Assembly: GCA_964511185.1 (NCBI GenBank)
Contig: CAZEDU010000027.1
Span: 1-47,469, forward strand
DNA from: CAZEDU01 sp964511185
GTDB lineage: Bacteria > Myxococcota > Myxococcia > Myxococcales > Myxococcaceae
DNA length: 47,469 bases
Direction of reading: 5' to 3'
The first letter of the stretch is position 1, and every line of letters begins with the position of its first letter. The position numbers were made by a program, and so were the translations under genes. The notes beneath the pieces are model-generated. The model searched no databases and had not been told where the DNA came from. It saw only the letters and a program-made list of their open reading frames with translations. This document shows, piece by piece, positions 21,370 through 31,922 of the stretch.

Positions 21370-22545
21370 ATGGACGATAGCGCTGTGCTCACCGTTCGCC
21401 CCGTTTGTCTTCGCTGCCGCAGGCCCCGCTCGGCCTGCTACTGCGAGGCGATTCCCTCGCTCGATCACCAGACGCGGGTCGTCTTCCTGCAGCACCCGCG
21501 GGAGGCGCGCGTGGCGGTGGGCACCTGCCGGATGGCGCACCTGGCCCTGAGGAACAGCGAGCTGCACGTCGGCGTCGGCTTCGACGAGCACCCGCGGATC
21601 CAGGCGATCGCGCGCGGAGAGCTGGGGCGCGCGGCGGTGCTCTTCCCCGGCCCCCAGGCGCGGGACGTGCGGACGCTCGAGGCGCCGCCGGAGTGTCTGG
21701 TGGTCGTCGATGGCACCTGGGTGAACGCGCGCAAGCTGGTCGAGCGCAACGCGGTCTTGAGGCAGCTGCCGCGCGTCGCGTTCTCCCCGCGGCGGCCGGG
21801 CAACTACCGCATTCGCCGCGAGCCGGCCGAGCACTGCGTGTCGACGGTGGAGGCGGTGGTCGAGGTGCTCGAGGCGCTCGAGCGCGCGCCCGGCCAGTTC
21901 GAGCCGATGCTCCGCGCGTTCGATCGCATGGTGGAGCACCAGCTGGACTTCATCGCGCGGCGCGCGGGCCCCGGCCGCCACAAGCGGCTGCGCCACCGGG
22001 CCGCCCAGCGCGACGCCACGCGGGAAGAGCTGTCGCGCCGGTGGAGCGACGTGGTCGTGTTCTACGGCGAGGCGAACGCGTACTCGGCCGACAGCGGGAT
22101 GCCAGGCGCGGCCGAGCTCCTGCAGCTGTGCGCCGCGCGCCCGGCCACCGGCGAGCGGTTCGAGGCGTTCCTCGCCCCGCGCCGTCCGCTCGCCCCGCAT
22201 GCGCCGCACCACTTGGAGGTGCCGGCCGCGCGGCTGGAGGCCGGCGAGCCCGTCTCGGCGGTGCTCGAGCGCTGGCGCCGGTTCACCGGCCCCGACGCGA
22301 TTGGGTTGGGCTGGGGGCACTACGCGCTGGATCTCCTGCGCGCCGAGGGAGGCGCGTTCGAGCGGTTCGTCGACTTACGGCAGCTCACGGCGCGGGCGCT
22401 CAAGGGCAGGCCGGGCGCTTCGGAGCGCGCGGTCGACAAGCTCGGCGCGACGCTGCCGCCTTCCTGGGCCGCGGGCCGCGCGGGGCGAAGGCTCGCCGCG
22501 CTCGAGGCGATCGCCAAGGCGCTGATTTCGAGCGCAGGCGCCTAG
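21370..22545 (+). CDS. DTW-domain tRNA-uridine aminocarboxypropyltransferase with C-terminal extension
   Basis: A 391-residue protein. Residues 1-215 are a DTW domain: zinc-type cysteines Cys13, Cys16, Cys23 and Cys25 (CLRCRRPRSACYC), FLQHPREA, and the DxTW motif as DGTW at 114-117. Known members (TapT/TuaA) transfer an aminocarboxypropyl group from S-adenosylmethionine to uridine in the tRNA variable or D loop. The C-terminal 170 residues (from about WSDVVVFYGEANAY) are not part of the usual 200-250-residue enzyme and are not recognised. Their acidic residues and the WGHYALDLL and FVDLRQL segments could suggest an RNase H-like fold, but this is speculative. It is divergent from preA, with only 50 bases between. 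Confidence 0.82.
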   Translation: MDDSAVLTVRPVCLRCRRPRSACYCEAIPSLDHQTRVVFLQHPREARVAVGTCRMAHLALRNSELHVGVGFDEHPRIQAIARGELGRAAVLFPGPQARDVRTLEAPPECLVVVDGTWVNARKLVERNAVLRQLPRVAFSPRRPGNYRIRREPAEHCVSTVEAVVEVLEALERAPGQFEPMLRAFDRMVEHQLDFIARRAGPGRHKRLRHRAAQRDATREELSRRWSDVVVFYGEANAYSADSGMPGAAELLQLCAARPATGERFEAFLAPRRPLAPHAPHHLEVPAARLEAGEPVSAVLERWRRFTGPDAIGLGWGHYALDLLRAEGGAFERFVDLRQLTARALKGRPGASERAVDKLGATLPPSWAAGRAGRRLAALEAIAKALISSAGA

Positions 22546-22673
22546 GTCACACATCCTTCCATGTGGCGGATTGTCGCCCCTGGGCGCCCAAAGCCCTGCA
22601 TCGGCCTCTTCGGCCCAATGCGAGAGAATGAGGCGCTGGACTTCCAAGCTGCGCTCGAGCCCGAGGGTCGCGC

Positions 22674-25600
22674 ATGCGTGTCTCCCCGTTCGTTGTGGTG
22701 TGGCTGGCGGTGATCGTGGGCACGGCCGTGCGCGCTGAGGCCGACGGCTTCCACCTGGGCAACGGGCAGGACGGCGCCGTCTCCATCACGGGAGCGAACA
22801 CCGTCATCAACAGCTACGCCCAGGTGGCCGCGCCGATCTCGCCGGGAGACACGGTGGTTTCGGCCACGGCTTTCATGCCCAGCGGCTGATCCTCGTCATT
22901 CAGTCCACCGGCCTCGTTCCTTCGCCGCCGTCGCAGGGAACGCGGCCCCCCGCCGACCTGGAACTGTCGAGTAGCCCGGTCGGCCGCTTCGAACTCGCGC
23001 GGGTGGCGAGCGTCGTCGGCAACCAGCTTCACCTGACCGCGCCGTTGGTGAACGCGTACGCGGCGACCGTCACCCAGGTCGTCTCGGTGCCCGAGTACAC
23101 CAGCCTCACCGTGATGCCGGGCGCGAGCGTCGTCCCCGGCGTATGGAACGGCAGCCGCGGAGGCATCGTCGCCTTCCTGGCCACCGGCACGGTGACGGTG
23201 CAGGGCAGCATCAACGCGAGCGGGGCCGGCTTCCGCGGCGGCGTCTTCGTGAACAACGCCAACGGGCCTATGGGCTGCATCTCGCTCGATGGCCAGGCGC
23301 CTCCGGGGAGCGGAGAGCGCAACGCCCAGAAGGGCGAAGGGGTGGGGGGCTACGCCAACGACATCGTCGGTTACGGCAACCGGGCCAACGGGGGCGGCGG
23401 CGCGAACTGCCACAACGCCGGCGGCGGCGGCGGCGGACATGGCGGCCGCGGCGGAAACGGCGGCGCCACGCTCACCAGCGACGGCTCGCGCGACGTCGGC
23501 GGCATCGGCGGGGCCAGGGTCCTCTACTCGCCGCTCGAGCGGCTCCTGTTCGGCGGCGGCGGCGGCGCGGGCGAAGGCAACGTCAGCGAAGGCACCAGCG
23601 GCGGGCGCGGCGGCGGCGTCGTCTTCGTTCGGGGGCAGTCGCTCGCGGGCAGCGGCGTCATCAGCGCCAATGGGCAGTCGGCGGCGAATGCGGGAGATGA
23701 CGGCGCGGGCGGCGGCGGCGCGGGCGGCGCCATCTCCCTCCGCTTCGTCGGGAGCGCGGCGTGCGGCAGCGTGCAGGCCAACGGCGGAACCGGCGGCAAC
23801 AGCCAGGCGCAGAGCAGCCCCAGCGTCGTCGAGCGCGGTCCCGGCGGTGGCGGCGGCGGCGGCCGCGTGCTGCTGCAGGCGGACTCGGTCTCCTGTCCGG
23901 TGCAGCTCGGCAACGGCGTCGGCGGACAGACGAGCCTCGGCAACGCGCGCGGCGCCGGTCCGTCGTCTCCGGCGGATCCCAACTCGCAGGGAGAGCAGCC
24001 GTCGGTGCCCGGCGGGTTCTCGACCCCGGCCGCGCCGGTCATCACCCAGCCCGCGCATGGCGCGTCGACCAACGACCAGACGCCGACCGTGTCCGGGACG
24101 ACGGCGTCGGGCGCCACGGTGCGCGTGTTCATCGACGGCGCTTTGAGTGGCACCACCCTGGCCGACGGCGTCGGGAGCTTCGCCTTCACGGTCCCGGTCA
24201 GCTTGGCGGTCGGCGCGCACACCGTCTCCGCCGAGGCGACGAAGGACGGCGCCACCGGCCCGCGCAGCGCGGCGAACGACTTCACCATCGACCTCACGCC
24301 GCCGGCGGCGCCCACCCTCACCAGCCCGGCCGAAGGGGCGCTCCTCAACGACGACACGCCCACGTTCCTGGGCACCGCGGAGAACGGCACCACCGTCACG
24401 CTGCTCGTCGGCGGCGTCCCGGTGGGCGCGGGGTGGACGAGCGGCGGCCTCTGGTCGGTGACGCCCGCGACGTCGCTCGGGCAGGGCCCTCAGGTGGCCG
24501 CCGCGCGCGCCACCGACGGCGCGGGCAACCAGAGCGCCCTGTCGAGCGAAGTGGCCTTCACCATCGACTCGGTGCCTCCCGCCGCGCCCTCGCTCACCCA
24601 GCCCAGCGGCCCCATCTCGGACGTCGCGCCCACCGTCGTCGGCACCGCGGAGGACGGCGCCGACGTCGCCATCCTGCTCGACGGCAACGGGGTCGGGAGC
24701 GTCACGGCCACCGGCGGCGCGTTCTCCTTTCCGCTCGCCGGGCTCACGCAAGGGCCGCACACCGTCGAGGCGATCGCGATCGACGCTGCGGGCAACAGCT
24801 CGCCCGCCTCCATCCCGCTGAGCTTCACCGTCGACACGGTGAGCCCGCCGACGCCGGTGCTGAGCGCTCCCGCCGCCGACGCCTTCCTCAGCGACGCGAC
24901 GCCCGACTTCAGCGGCACCGCCGAGGCGGACAGCCTCGTGCGCGTGTACATCAATGGCGCGCTCGCCGGCGAGGTCACCGCCGCGGGCGGTTCGTGGCTC
25001 TTCACCGCGCCGATGACGCTGGCCGAAGGGACGCACGTCGTCGAGGTGAAGGCGATCGACGCGGCGGGCAACCACTCTGGGTTCTCGAGCCCGCGCAGCT
25101 TCACCATCGACGTCACGCCTCCCGCGACGCCGCTCATCACCCACCCGCTCGACGGCAGCTACACCGCCGACGACACCCCGACCTTCGAAGGGTCCGCCGA
25201 GGTCGGCGTCACGCTCACCGTGCGCGTCGACGGCGTGGACGTCGGCTCGGGGGTGGTCGGGCCGTCGGGGCTGTGGCAGCTCACCTCGGGCGTCGTGCTG
25301 AGCTCGACCGCGCACGCGGCCGAGGCGGTCGCCATCGACGCGGCGGGCAACGCGAGCAGCTCGCCGCTGGTGTCCTTCACCGTCGACACGACGTTGGTCG
25401 ACACCGCCATCGACGCCGGTCCCAGCGGGCTCGTGAGCAGCGCGAGCGCGAGCTTCACCTTCAGCGCGAACAAGGGCGGCGTGACCTACGAGTGCAGCCT
25501 GGATGGGGCGGCGTTCGCCGCGTGCGTGAACCCGCTCTCCCTGAGCGGCCTGAGCGAAGGGGCGCACGTGTTGTGGGTGCGCGCCGTGGACATGCTGGGA

Positions 25601-27949
25601 CCCGACGCCACGCCCGCGGTCCGCGCCTGGACCGTCGACACGGTCGCGCCCAACGCGCCGGTCTTCCTGCGCCCGGTGCCGAACGACGTGGTGGGCACGG
25701 CGACCCCGGTGCTCGAGGGCACCGCCGAGCCGGGCGCGAGCGTCTCGGTCGCGCTCGATGGGCAGCCCTTGGGCAGCGCCACCGCCGACGCGGCCGGCCG
25801 GTGGAGCCTCGCGGTGGCGTCGCCGCTCGCCGCGGGCGCGCACGCGGTGGCCGCGACCGCGACCGACGCCGCCGGCAACGCGAGCGCTCCGTCGGGCGGC
25901 GTCGACTTCACCGTCGACCTCGCCGCGCTCGACACGTTCATCACTTCGGCCCCCGCGCCGCTCACCAACGTCAGCAGCGCGAGCCTGACGCTGGCGTCGT
26001 CGCGCCCCGGCGCGTCGTTCGAGTGCAGCTTGAACGGCGCGGCCTTCACCCCGTGCTCGAGCCCCGTCTCGTTCAGCGGGCTCCAGGACGGGCCTTTCGA
26101 GCTGAGGGCGCGCGCGCGTGACGGCGCCGAGCTCGACGCGACGCCGGCCCGGGCGCAGTGGCAGGTGGACACGGTCGCGCCCGCCGCGCCCGCGTTCGCC
26201 GCGCCGCAGCCGTCCGAGCAGATCGCCACCGGGACGCCGACCTTCCGCGGCACGGCCGAGCCCGGCAGCGCCGTGACGGTGTGGGTCGACGGGGTGAGCG
26301 CCGGCAACGCGACCGCTGACGCGAGCGGCGTCTTCACGCTCACCCTCAGCGCGCCCTTGTCCCTCGGCGCGCACTCGGTCTGGGCGAGCGCGACGGACGG
26401 CGCCGGGAACGCGGGCCCGGCGTCGGCGCCCATCGCCTTCACCGTCGACCCGAACGCGCTCGACACCTTGGTGGTGAGCGGGCCCGCGCCGCTCGTCGCG
26501 CAGAGCAGCGCCACGTTCACGTTGGCGGCCAGCCAGCCGGGGGCCACCTTCGAGTGCGCGCTCGACGGCGCCGCGTTCGACGCCTGCGCCACGCCCCTGG
26601 TGCTGAGCCTGTTGGGCGACGGCGCGCACGCGCTCGACGTCCGGGCCGTGGTGGGGGCGAGCGTCGACCCGACGCCCGCCCGGTGGGAGTGGCGCGTCGA
26701 CACCACCGCCCCGGCCGCGCCGGTCCTCTCGTCGCCCGCCGCCGACGCGCTGCTCGCCGACAAGACGCCGTCGGTGAGCGGGACGGCCGAGCCCGGCAGC
26801 TGGGTCGAGCTGCTCGTCGACGCGGCGGTGTCCGGCGGCGCGCGCGCCGACGCCGCGGGGCAATGGACCCTGGGGCTCGCCACGCCTTTGAGCGACGGGG
26901 CGCATGCGCTCTCCGCCCGCGCCACCGACGCCGCCGGCAACCAGGGGCCGGCGTCGCCCGCGCGCGCCGTCCGCATCGACACCACGCCCCCGGTCGCGCC
27001 GACCCTCTCTTTCCCGACCGCGGGGCTCATCCTGGGCGAGACCGCGCCCACCCTCGAAGGGCAGTCGGAGCTCGGCACGGTCGTGACCGTGGTGCTCGAC
27101 GGCGCCACGCTGGGCAACGTGCCGACGAACGGCGCGGGGCAGTGGCGCATCGCCGTGCTGACCCCGCTGGCGGTGGGGGCGCACCAGGTCACCGCGCGCG
27201 CCACCGACGCGGCCGGAAACGTCGGCCCCTTCTCCGCGCCGACGCCGTTCCAGGTGGACCCCGGCGCGCTCGCCGCGCCGTCGATTCTGAGCCCCGCCCA
27301 CGGCAGCGTGTCGAGCACCGGCGCGGTGGTGGTGACCGGCTCGGCGGTCCCCTCGTCGCTCATCGCCCTCTCCGTCAACGGGCAGGTCGCCCTGGCCGCC
27401 GCGGCGGACGCGAGCGGGGTCTGGTCGGCGTCGTTCGCGCAGCCGCTCGCCGACGGGGTGCACCTGCTGCGGGCCACGGCGAGGTTGGGGAACGCGATGA
27501 GCCCGGCGTCGGCCGCCGTGCAGCTCGTCGTCGACACCGCCGCGCCGGAGACGACCATCGCGTCGGGGCCCGACCCGGTGACGCAGCAGCCGGAGGCGCG
27601 CTTCGCCTTCGTCGCCTCGGAGCCCGCCACGTTCGAGTGCGCGCTCGACGGCGCGCCCTTCGGCGACTGCGCGACCCCGTACCAGCTCACCGCGCTCGAG
27701 GCGGGGGAGCACCGGCTGGAGGTCCGCGCGCGCGACGCGGCGGGCAACGTCGACCCGACGCCCGCGGTGCACGTGTGGAGCGTTCGAGGCGAGCCGGGGT
27801 TCTCGGTGCGGGGCTACCACGGCGGCGGCTGCGGCTGCGGCGCGGGGGGCGGGGTGGAGCTCTACGGCGCGCTGCTCTTGCTCGTGGGGCTGTGCCGTTC
27901 TCGCCGCCGTCTCGGGGCGCCTTTGCCAGCGCCCAAGCGGGATCGGTAA
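22674..27949 (+). pseudogene. Giant Ig-repeat MYXO-CTERM surface protein, frameshifted near 22886
   Basis: A ~1,757-codon surface protein split by one frameshift. The ATG at 22674 gives a signal peptide and about 70 residues, ending SATAFMPSG at a TGA (22887-22889). In the next frame the protein continues directly (LILVIQSTGLV, then GRFELARV, LHLTAPLVN) with no stop before 27949, so one base is missing or extra around 22884-22888. A Gly-rich region (about 23385-23880, runs of GGGG) precedes ten Ig-like repeats with the pattern TPT-GTAE-G and four interspersed repeats with ECxLDGAxFxxC. The C-terminus (GGCGCGAGGG, LYGALLLLVGLC, RSRRR) is a clear MYXO-CTERM tail. Probably an adhesin. The frameshift may be a sequencing error, since the scaffold is a draft. 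Confidence 0.85.
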
Positions 27950-27982
27950 GCTCGCGGGTCCGTGTTCGGCTCCTTGGCTCGC

Positions 27983-29236
27983 ATGTCCTCGCCGCGCTGG
28001 TGGCCGCTGCTCGCGGCGTGGCTCGCGGTCTTGGGGTGCGTGCGCGCCGCGCCGCAGCCGCCGCCGCAGGTGATCATCGAGGCCGCTGATCCGCACGCGG
28101 ACGTCGCCGACGCCGGCGTGGCGGAGGCGGACGACGAGGCCGACGCCACCGAGGCCGCGGACGCGGAAGACGAAGTGGCGGAGGACGAGGAGGCGTCCGA
28201 GTCGGCCGAGGCGATCGAAGAGGAAGGCGAGTCGCGCACCGCGGACGAGCTCGCGGCCGATGCGGTCCGCTACACCCTCGAGATCACCGACGAGATGCTC
28301 GCCGAGCATTGGAAGAACACGCCCGAGAAGCTCGGCTCCATCTCCATTGGGTTCGCCGACGAGGGGCGGCTCATCAACGCCGCGCGCTTCCCCGAGGGCG
28401 AGGCCTGGCGCGTCGTCTCGCCCGAGCGCGCCTGGGCGACGCAAGAGACCATCGACTACGTCACCACCGCGATCCGGAAGGTGAAGGAGCAGTACCCGGA
28501 CGCGCCGCCGCTGCGGGTGAACAACATCAGCGGGCCGGAAGGCGGCTACCTGCGGCCGCACCGCAGCCACCAGAACGGCCGCGACGTGGACCTGGCCTTC
28601 TACTACCCGACCGCCGATCCGATCCGCGTGCGCGCGCGGGAGAAGTACATCGACGTGCCGAAGAACTGGGCGCTGGTGAAGGCGCTGGTGACGCACACCG
28701 ACGTCGGGCTGATTCTCGTCGACCGGCGCATCCAGAAGGTGCTCTACGACCACGCGCTCAAGTCGGGCGAGGACAAGGCGTGGCTCGACTCCATCTTCAA
28801 GAACGGGCGCGACTCGATCGTGAAGCACGCGCGGCGTCACCGCGACCACTTCCACGTGCGCTTCTTCAACCCCAAGGCGCAAGAGCTCGGCCGCCGCGTG
28901 GCGCCGCTGCTCGTCCAGCGCCCGGAGCAGAACATCGTGGTGCACCGGGTGCGCCCGGGGGACACGCTGGGGGCGATCGCGCGCAAGTACAACACCACCG
29001 TCGCGCTCATCCGGAAGACCAACCGGCTCCAGGGCAGCTTCCTCCGCGTACGCCAGGTGCTCCGCATCCCGCTGCGCGGACCCTGCACCCGCTGCCCGGT
29101 GCCGCCGCCCGCCATCGTTCCGCCGCGGCGTCTCCCGCCCGCCGCCCAAACGGCCGCCGCGCCGACCGAGCCCGCGGCCACGCTCCCGGTGGATGCCCCG
29201 ACGCACACCGAGCGGACCAGCGGCGCCCAGCCCTGA
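27983..29236 (+). CDS. MepA-like murein endopeptidase with LysM domain, lipoprotein
   Basis: A 417-residue envelope protein. The signal peptide ends in lipobox LGC (Cys19), followed by an extremely acidic Ala/Glu/Asp linker (about 30-90). The catalytic domain resembles penicillin-insensitive murein endopeptidase (M74): PHRSHQNGRDVDLAFY supplies the H-x6-D zinc ligands (His196, Asp203), and RRHRDHFHVRF gives the HxH ligand. A LysM peptidoglycan-binding domain follows (about 313-357: HRVRPGDTLGAIARKYNTT), then a Pro/Ala-rich tail. It should cut D-Ala-mDAP cross-links. The ATG at 27983 is preferred because it starts the signal peptide; a GTG at 27962 is in frame. It lies 33 bases after the giant surface protein. 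Confidence 0.87.
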   Translation: MSSPRWWPLLAAWLAVLGCVRAAPQPPPQVIIEAADPHADVADAGVAEADDEADATEAADAEDEVAEDEEASESAEAIEEEGESRTADELAADAVRYTLEITDEMLAEHWKNTPEKLGSISIGFADEGRLINAARFPEGEAWRVVSPERAWATQETIDYVTTAIRKVKEQYPDAPPLRVNNISGPEGGYLRPHRSHQNGRDVDLAFYYPTADPIRVRAREKYIDVPKNWALVKALVTHTDVGLILVDRRIQKVLYDHALKSGEDKAWLDSIFKNGRDSIVKHARRHRDHFHVRFFNPKAQELGRRVAPLLVQRPEQNIVVHRVRPGDTLGAIARKYNTTVALIRKTNRLQGSFLRVRQVLRIPLRGPCTRCPVPPPAIVPPRRLPPAAQTAAAPTEPAATLPVDAPTHTERTSGAQP

Positions 29237-29304
29237 CGTTCGGCCAGCGGGCGAGGCAGCTCCTCGCGCACGGCCCGCCCACTCCCGTCGCTACCTTGCA
29301 GCGA

Positions 29305-30606
29305 ATGCGTGTCGCTGCGCTCAGCCTCTTGTGGATGCTCTCGGCCGCCGCCGCGGCGGAGGCGCGCGTCGTCACGCGCTGCGAGCTCTCCGGCACGGTC
29401 GACGCGGGGAGCGCCTCATACGTGCGCGGCTGTGTCGAGCGCGCCACCGAGCAGGGGCACGAGGCGGTGCTCCTGCGGATCGACACGCCGGGCGGGTCGC
29501 TTCAGGCCACGCAGGACATCGTGTCGGCGCTGCTCGGCGCGCGCGTGCCGGTCATCGTCTGGGTCGGTCCCTCCGGCGCGCAGGCGGGCAGCGCAGGCGC
29601 CTTCCTGGTGCTCGCCTCGCACGTGGCGGCGATGGCGCCCGGCACGCGGGTCGGCGCCGCGCACCCCGTCGGCGTGACGGGGGAGGACGTGGGCGAGGGC
29701 CGCTCCGCCCTCGCGCAGAAGGTCGAGAACGACGCGGCCGCGTTCGCGCGGGCGATCGCGGAGCAGCGGGGACGAAACGCCGACTGGGCCGAGCGCGCGG
29801 TGCGTCAGAGCGTGAGCGTGCCGGCGGGGCAGGCGTTGAAGGAGAACGTCATCGACCTGGTCGCGGACGATGAGCCAGCGCTGCTCGCGCAGCTCGAAGG
29901 CAGAGAGGTGCGGGTGGCGGGTGAGGTGCGCGCGCTGCGCACGAAGGACGCGCAGGTCACGACGCTGGCGCCTTCGCTGCCGCAGCGGATTCTGCACGCG
30001 CTGGGCAACCCCTCCATCGCGTACCTGCTCTTGCTGCTCGGGGGGCTGGGCATCGCCATCGAGCTCGCGAGCCCCGGGGCGGTGCTGCCCGGCGCGCTCG
30101 GGCTGGCGTGCCTCATCCTGAGCTTCGTGGTGCTCGCGTCGCTGCCGGTGCGCACCGGCGCCGCGCTGCTGGTGGTGCTCGGCATCGGGCTGCTCATCGC
30201 CGAGCTGTTCGTCTCGAGCGGGCTGTTGGGCTTCGCGAGCGCGGGGCTGATCGTGCTCGGCGGGCTGCTGCTCGTCGACCCCTTCGACCCGGACTGGTTC
30301 GGCAGCCGCTCCATCGCGGTGCCGCTGCGGCTGGTCTTGCCGACCGCGCTCGTCACCGCGGCGGTGGGCACCTTCGCGCTGGTGCGGTTGCGGCAGGCGC
30401 GGCGGGCGCCGGTGCGCTCGGGGGACGTGGGCATGGTGGGCGAGCACGGCCGCGCGTTGACCGCGGTGGACGAAGGCGGCGGCCAGGTCTTCGTCCACGG
30501 CGAGCGCTGGCGCGCGGTCGCGCGGGAGCCGGTCCCGGCGGGCGCCCCGGTCGTGGTGCGCGCGGTGAGGGGGCTCACTCTGGAAATTGAAAAGGAGTCG
30601 ACGTGA
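29305..30606 (+). CDS. NfeD-type membrane serine protease (ClpP class)
   Basis: A 433-residue membrane protease. After a signal peptide (1-20) comes a ClpP-like domain (about 22-215) with RIDTPGG, nucleophile Ser96 in AGSAGAFL and the probable general base Lys139 in AQKVEND. This spacing matches the Ser97/Lys138 dyad of the archaeal stomatin-specific protease PH1510. Four to five transmembrane segments follow (about 235-370), then a C-terminal OB-fold NfeD domain (about 375-430). Its stop overlaps the start of a stomatin gene, the partner whose C-terminus such proteases cleave. Confidence 0.93.
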   Translation: MRVAALSLLWMLSAAAAAEARVVTRCELSGTVDAGSASYVRGCVERATEQGHEAVLLRIDTPGGSLQATQDIVSALLGARVPVIVWVGPSGAQAGSAGAFLVLASHVAAMAPGTRVGAAHPVGVTGEDVGEGRSALAQKVENDAAAFARAIAEQRGRNADWAERAVRQSVSVPAGQALKENVIDLVADDEPALLAQLEGREVRVAGEVRALRTKDAQVTTLAPSLPQRILHALGNPSIAYLLLLLGGLGIAIELASPGAVLPGALGLACLILSFVVLASLPVRTGAALLVVLGIGLLIAELFVSSGLLGFASAGLIVLGGLLLVDPFDPDWFGSRSIAVPLRLVLPTALVTAAVGTFALVRLRQARRAPVRSGDVGMVGEHGRALTAVDEGGGQVFVHGERWRAVAREPVPAGAPVVVRAVRGLTLEIEKEST

Positions 30607-31412
30607 TGGGCTTCATGGGATTGCTGTCCTGGGCGGTGCCGCTGGCGATCGTCTTCTTCATCTTCATCTCGGGCATTCGCATCGTGCAGGAGTACGAGGC
30701 GGGCGTGGTGTTCCGCTTGGGCCGCTTCGTCGGCATCAAGCGCGCCGGCTTCCGTTGGCTGATCCCGATGCTCGAGCGCATGGTGATCGTCGATCTGCGG
30801 ACCGTGGCGCGCGACGTGCCCACGCAAGACGTCATCACGCGCGACAACGTGAGCGTGAAAGTGAACGCGGTCGTCTACTTGCGGGTGGTGCAGGCCGACC
30901 GGGCGATTCTGCAGGTGGAGGACTACCTCTACGCGACCTCGCAGCTCGCGCAGACCACGCTGCGCGCGATCCTCGGCCAGGTCGAGCTCGACGAGCTGCT
31001 CGCCCAGCGCGACCGCGTCAACCACGCCATTCAGCAGGTGCTCGACTCGCACACCGACCCGTGGGGCATCAAAGTGAGCAACGTCGAGGTCAAGCACATC
31101 GACATTCCCGCCGACATGCAGCGCGCCATCGCCCGGCAGGCCGAGGCCGAGCGCGAGCGGCGCGCCAAGGTGATCGCGGCCGAGGGCGAGCTGCAGGCCT
31201 CGGAGAAGCTCTCGCAGGCCGCCGACGTCCTCGCGCAAAGCCCGGGCTCGCTGCAGCTGCGCTACCTGCAGACGTTGGTGGAGATCACCACGGGCGGGAA
31301 CCACACCATCCTGCCCATCCCGCTCGACCTGATCCGCACCTTCCACCCGGCCGCCCAGACCATCGATCCGCGCCGGGGAGCAGGCGAGGAGCCGCAGGCG
31401 GTGGAGCACTAA
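30606..31412 (+). CDS. Stomatin/slipin family SPFH protein
   Basis: A 268-residue membrane-anchored SPFH protein. One N-terminal hydrophobic segment (about 5-25) is followed by the band-7 domain (IRIVQEYEAGVVFRLGRFVG, RDNVSVKVNAVVYLRVV, YATSQLAQTTLRAILGQVELDELL) and an Ala/Glu-rich coiled coil (QRAIARQAEAERERRAK). It forms oligomeric membrane microdomains. AAGGAG at 30593-30598, seven bases upstream, supports the ATG at 30606 rather than the GTG one codon earlier. It overlaps the NfeD protease stop by one base (TGATG), the conserved NfeD-stomatin operon. Confidence 0.94.
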   Translation: MGFMGLLSWAVPLAIVFFIFISGIRIVQEYEAGVVFRLGRFVGIKRAGFRWLIPMLERMVIVDLRTVARDVPTQDVITRDNVSVKVNAVVYLRVVQADRAILQVEDYLYATSQLAQTTLRAILGQVELDELLAQRDRVNHAIQQVLDSHTDPWGIKVSNVEVKHIDIPADMQRAIARQAEAERERRAKVIAAEGELQASEKLSQAADVLAQSPGSLQLRYLQTLVEITTGGNHTILPIPLDLIRTFHPAAQTIDPRRGAGEEPQAVEH

Positions 31413-31504
31413 TTCCGTTGGACACTTGAAAATTTGGCCGCTCCAGTGACGAAATGGGCCGCCTTTGGTCCGAAGCGGTTGTCCCCATTCGCACTTGGAG
31501 AGTC

Positions 31505-31903
31505 ATGAAGATCATCGTCGCTGCAGTGTTCGCGTTGTTCGTGGTGGGTTGTAACCAGCAGGCCGCCGCGGACTTGGCGGTTTGCCAGTCGGATTTGACC
31601 CGCGTGCAAGGTGAGCTGACCGCCGCCAAGGCCGCGCAGACCGCGGCGGAGCAGAAGGTCGCCACGATCGAAGGCGAGCTGAAGACCGCGCAGGAGCAGC
31701 TCGCGCAGGTCCAGAGCACCGCCGACGCCGACAAGGCGAAGGCCGAGGAGGCGGCGCAGAAGGCCACCGCCGCCGCGAAGCAGCAGGCCGCCGCGCAGAA
31801 GGCCGTCATCCGTCAGCAGATCCAGAAGTCCGACATCAACAAGGTGCAGCAGCCTGTGCAGCAGATGAACACGCAGCAGAAGGCGAAGGCCGCTGGCTTC
31901 TAA
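31505..31903 (+). CDS. Small coiled-coil lipoprotein
   Basis: A 132-residue lipoprotein: signal MKIIVAAVFALFVVGC with the lipid-anchored Cys16, then an uninterrupted Ala/Gln/Lys/Glu helix (about 20-115) with heptad character. It resembles Lpp/Tol-type periplasmic rods in composition but has no diagnostic motif. GGAG at 31497-31500 supports the ATG. It stands 20 bases before a second lipoprotein on the same strand, so the two probably share a transcript. The 92-base upstream region is AT-richer than average and may hold the promoter, though no clear box could be assigned. Confidence 0.8.
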   Translation: MKIIVAAVFALFVVGCNQQAAADLAVCQSDLTRVQGELTAAKAAQTAAEQKVATIEGELKTAQEQLAQVQSTADADKAKAEEAAQKATAAAKQQAAAQKAVIRQQIQKSDINKVQQPVQQMNTQQKAKAAGF

Positions 31904-31922
31904 TCCGGAAAGGGACCACTTC

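Noticed and set aside
23385..23880. Dense GGC/GGN tracts that look like a simple repeat or CRISPR-like array
   Set aside because: They encode the Gly-rich segment of the surface protein; there are no regularly spaced identical repeats with unique spacers.
22814..29206. A 2,130-codon open frame on the minus strand opposite the giant surface protein and the endopeptidase
   Set aside because: It is an antisense shadow caused by high GC and codon bias: Arg/Ala/Gly-rich nonsense composition, no domain, no start signal, and it spans two clear plus-strand genes.
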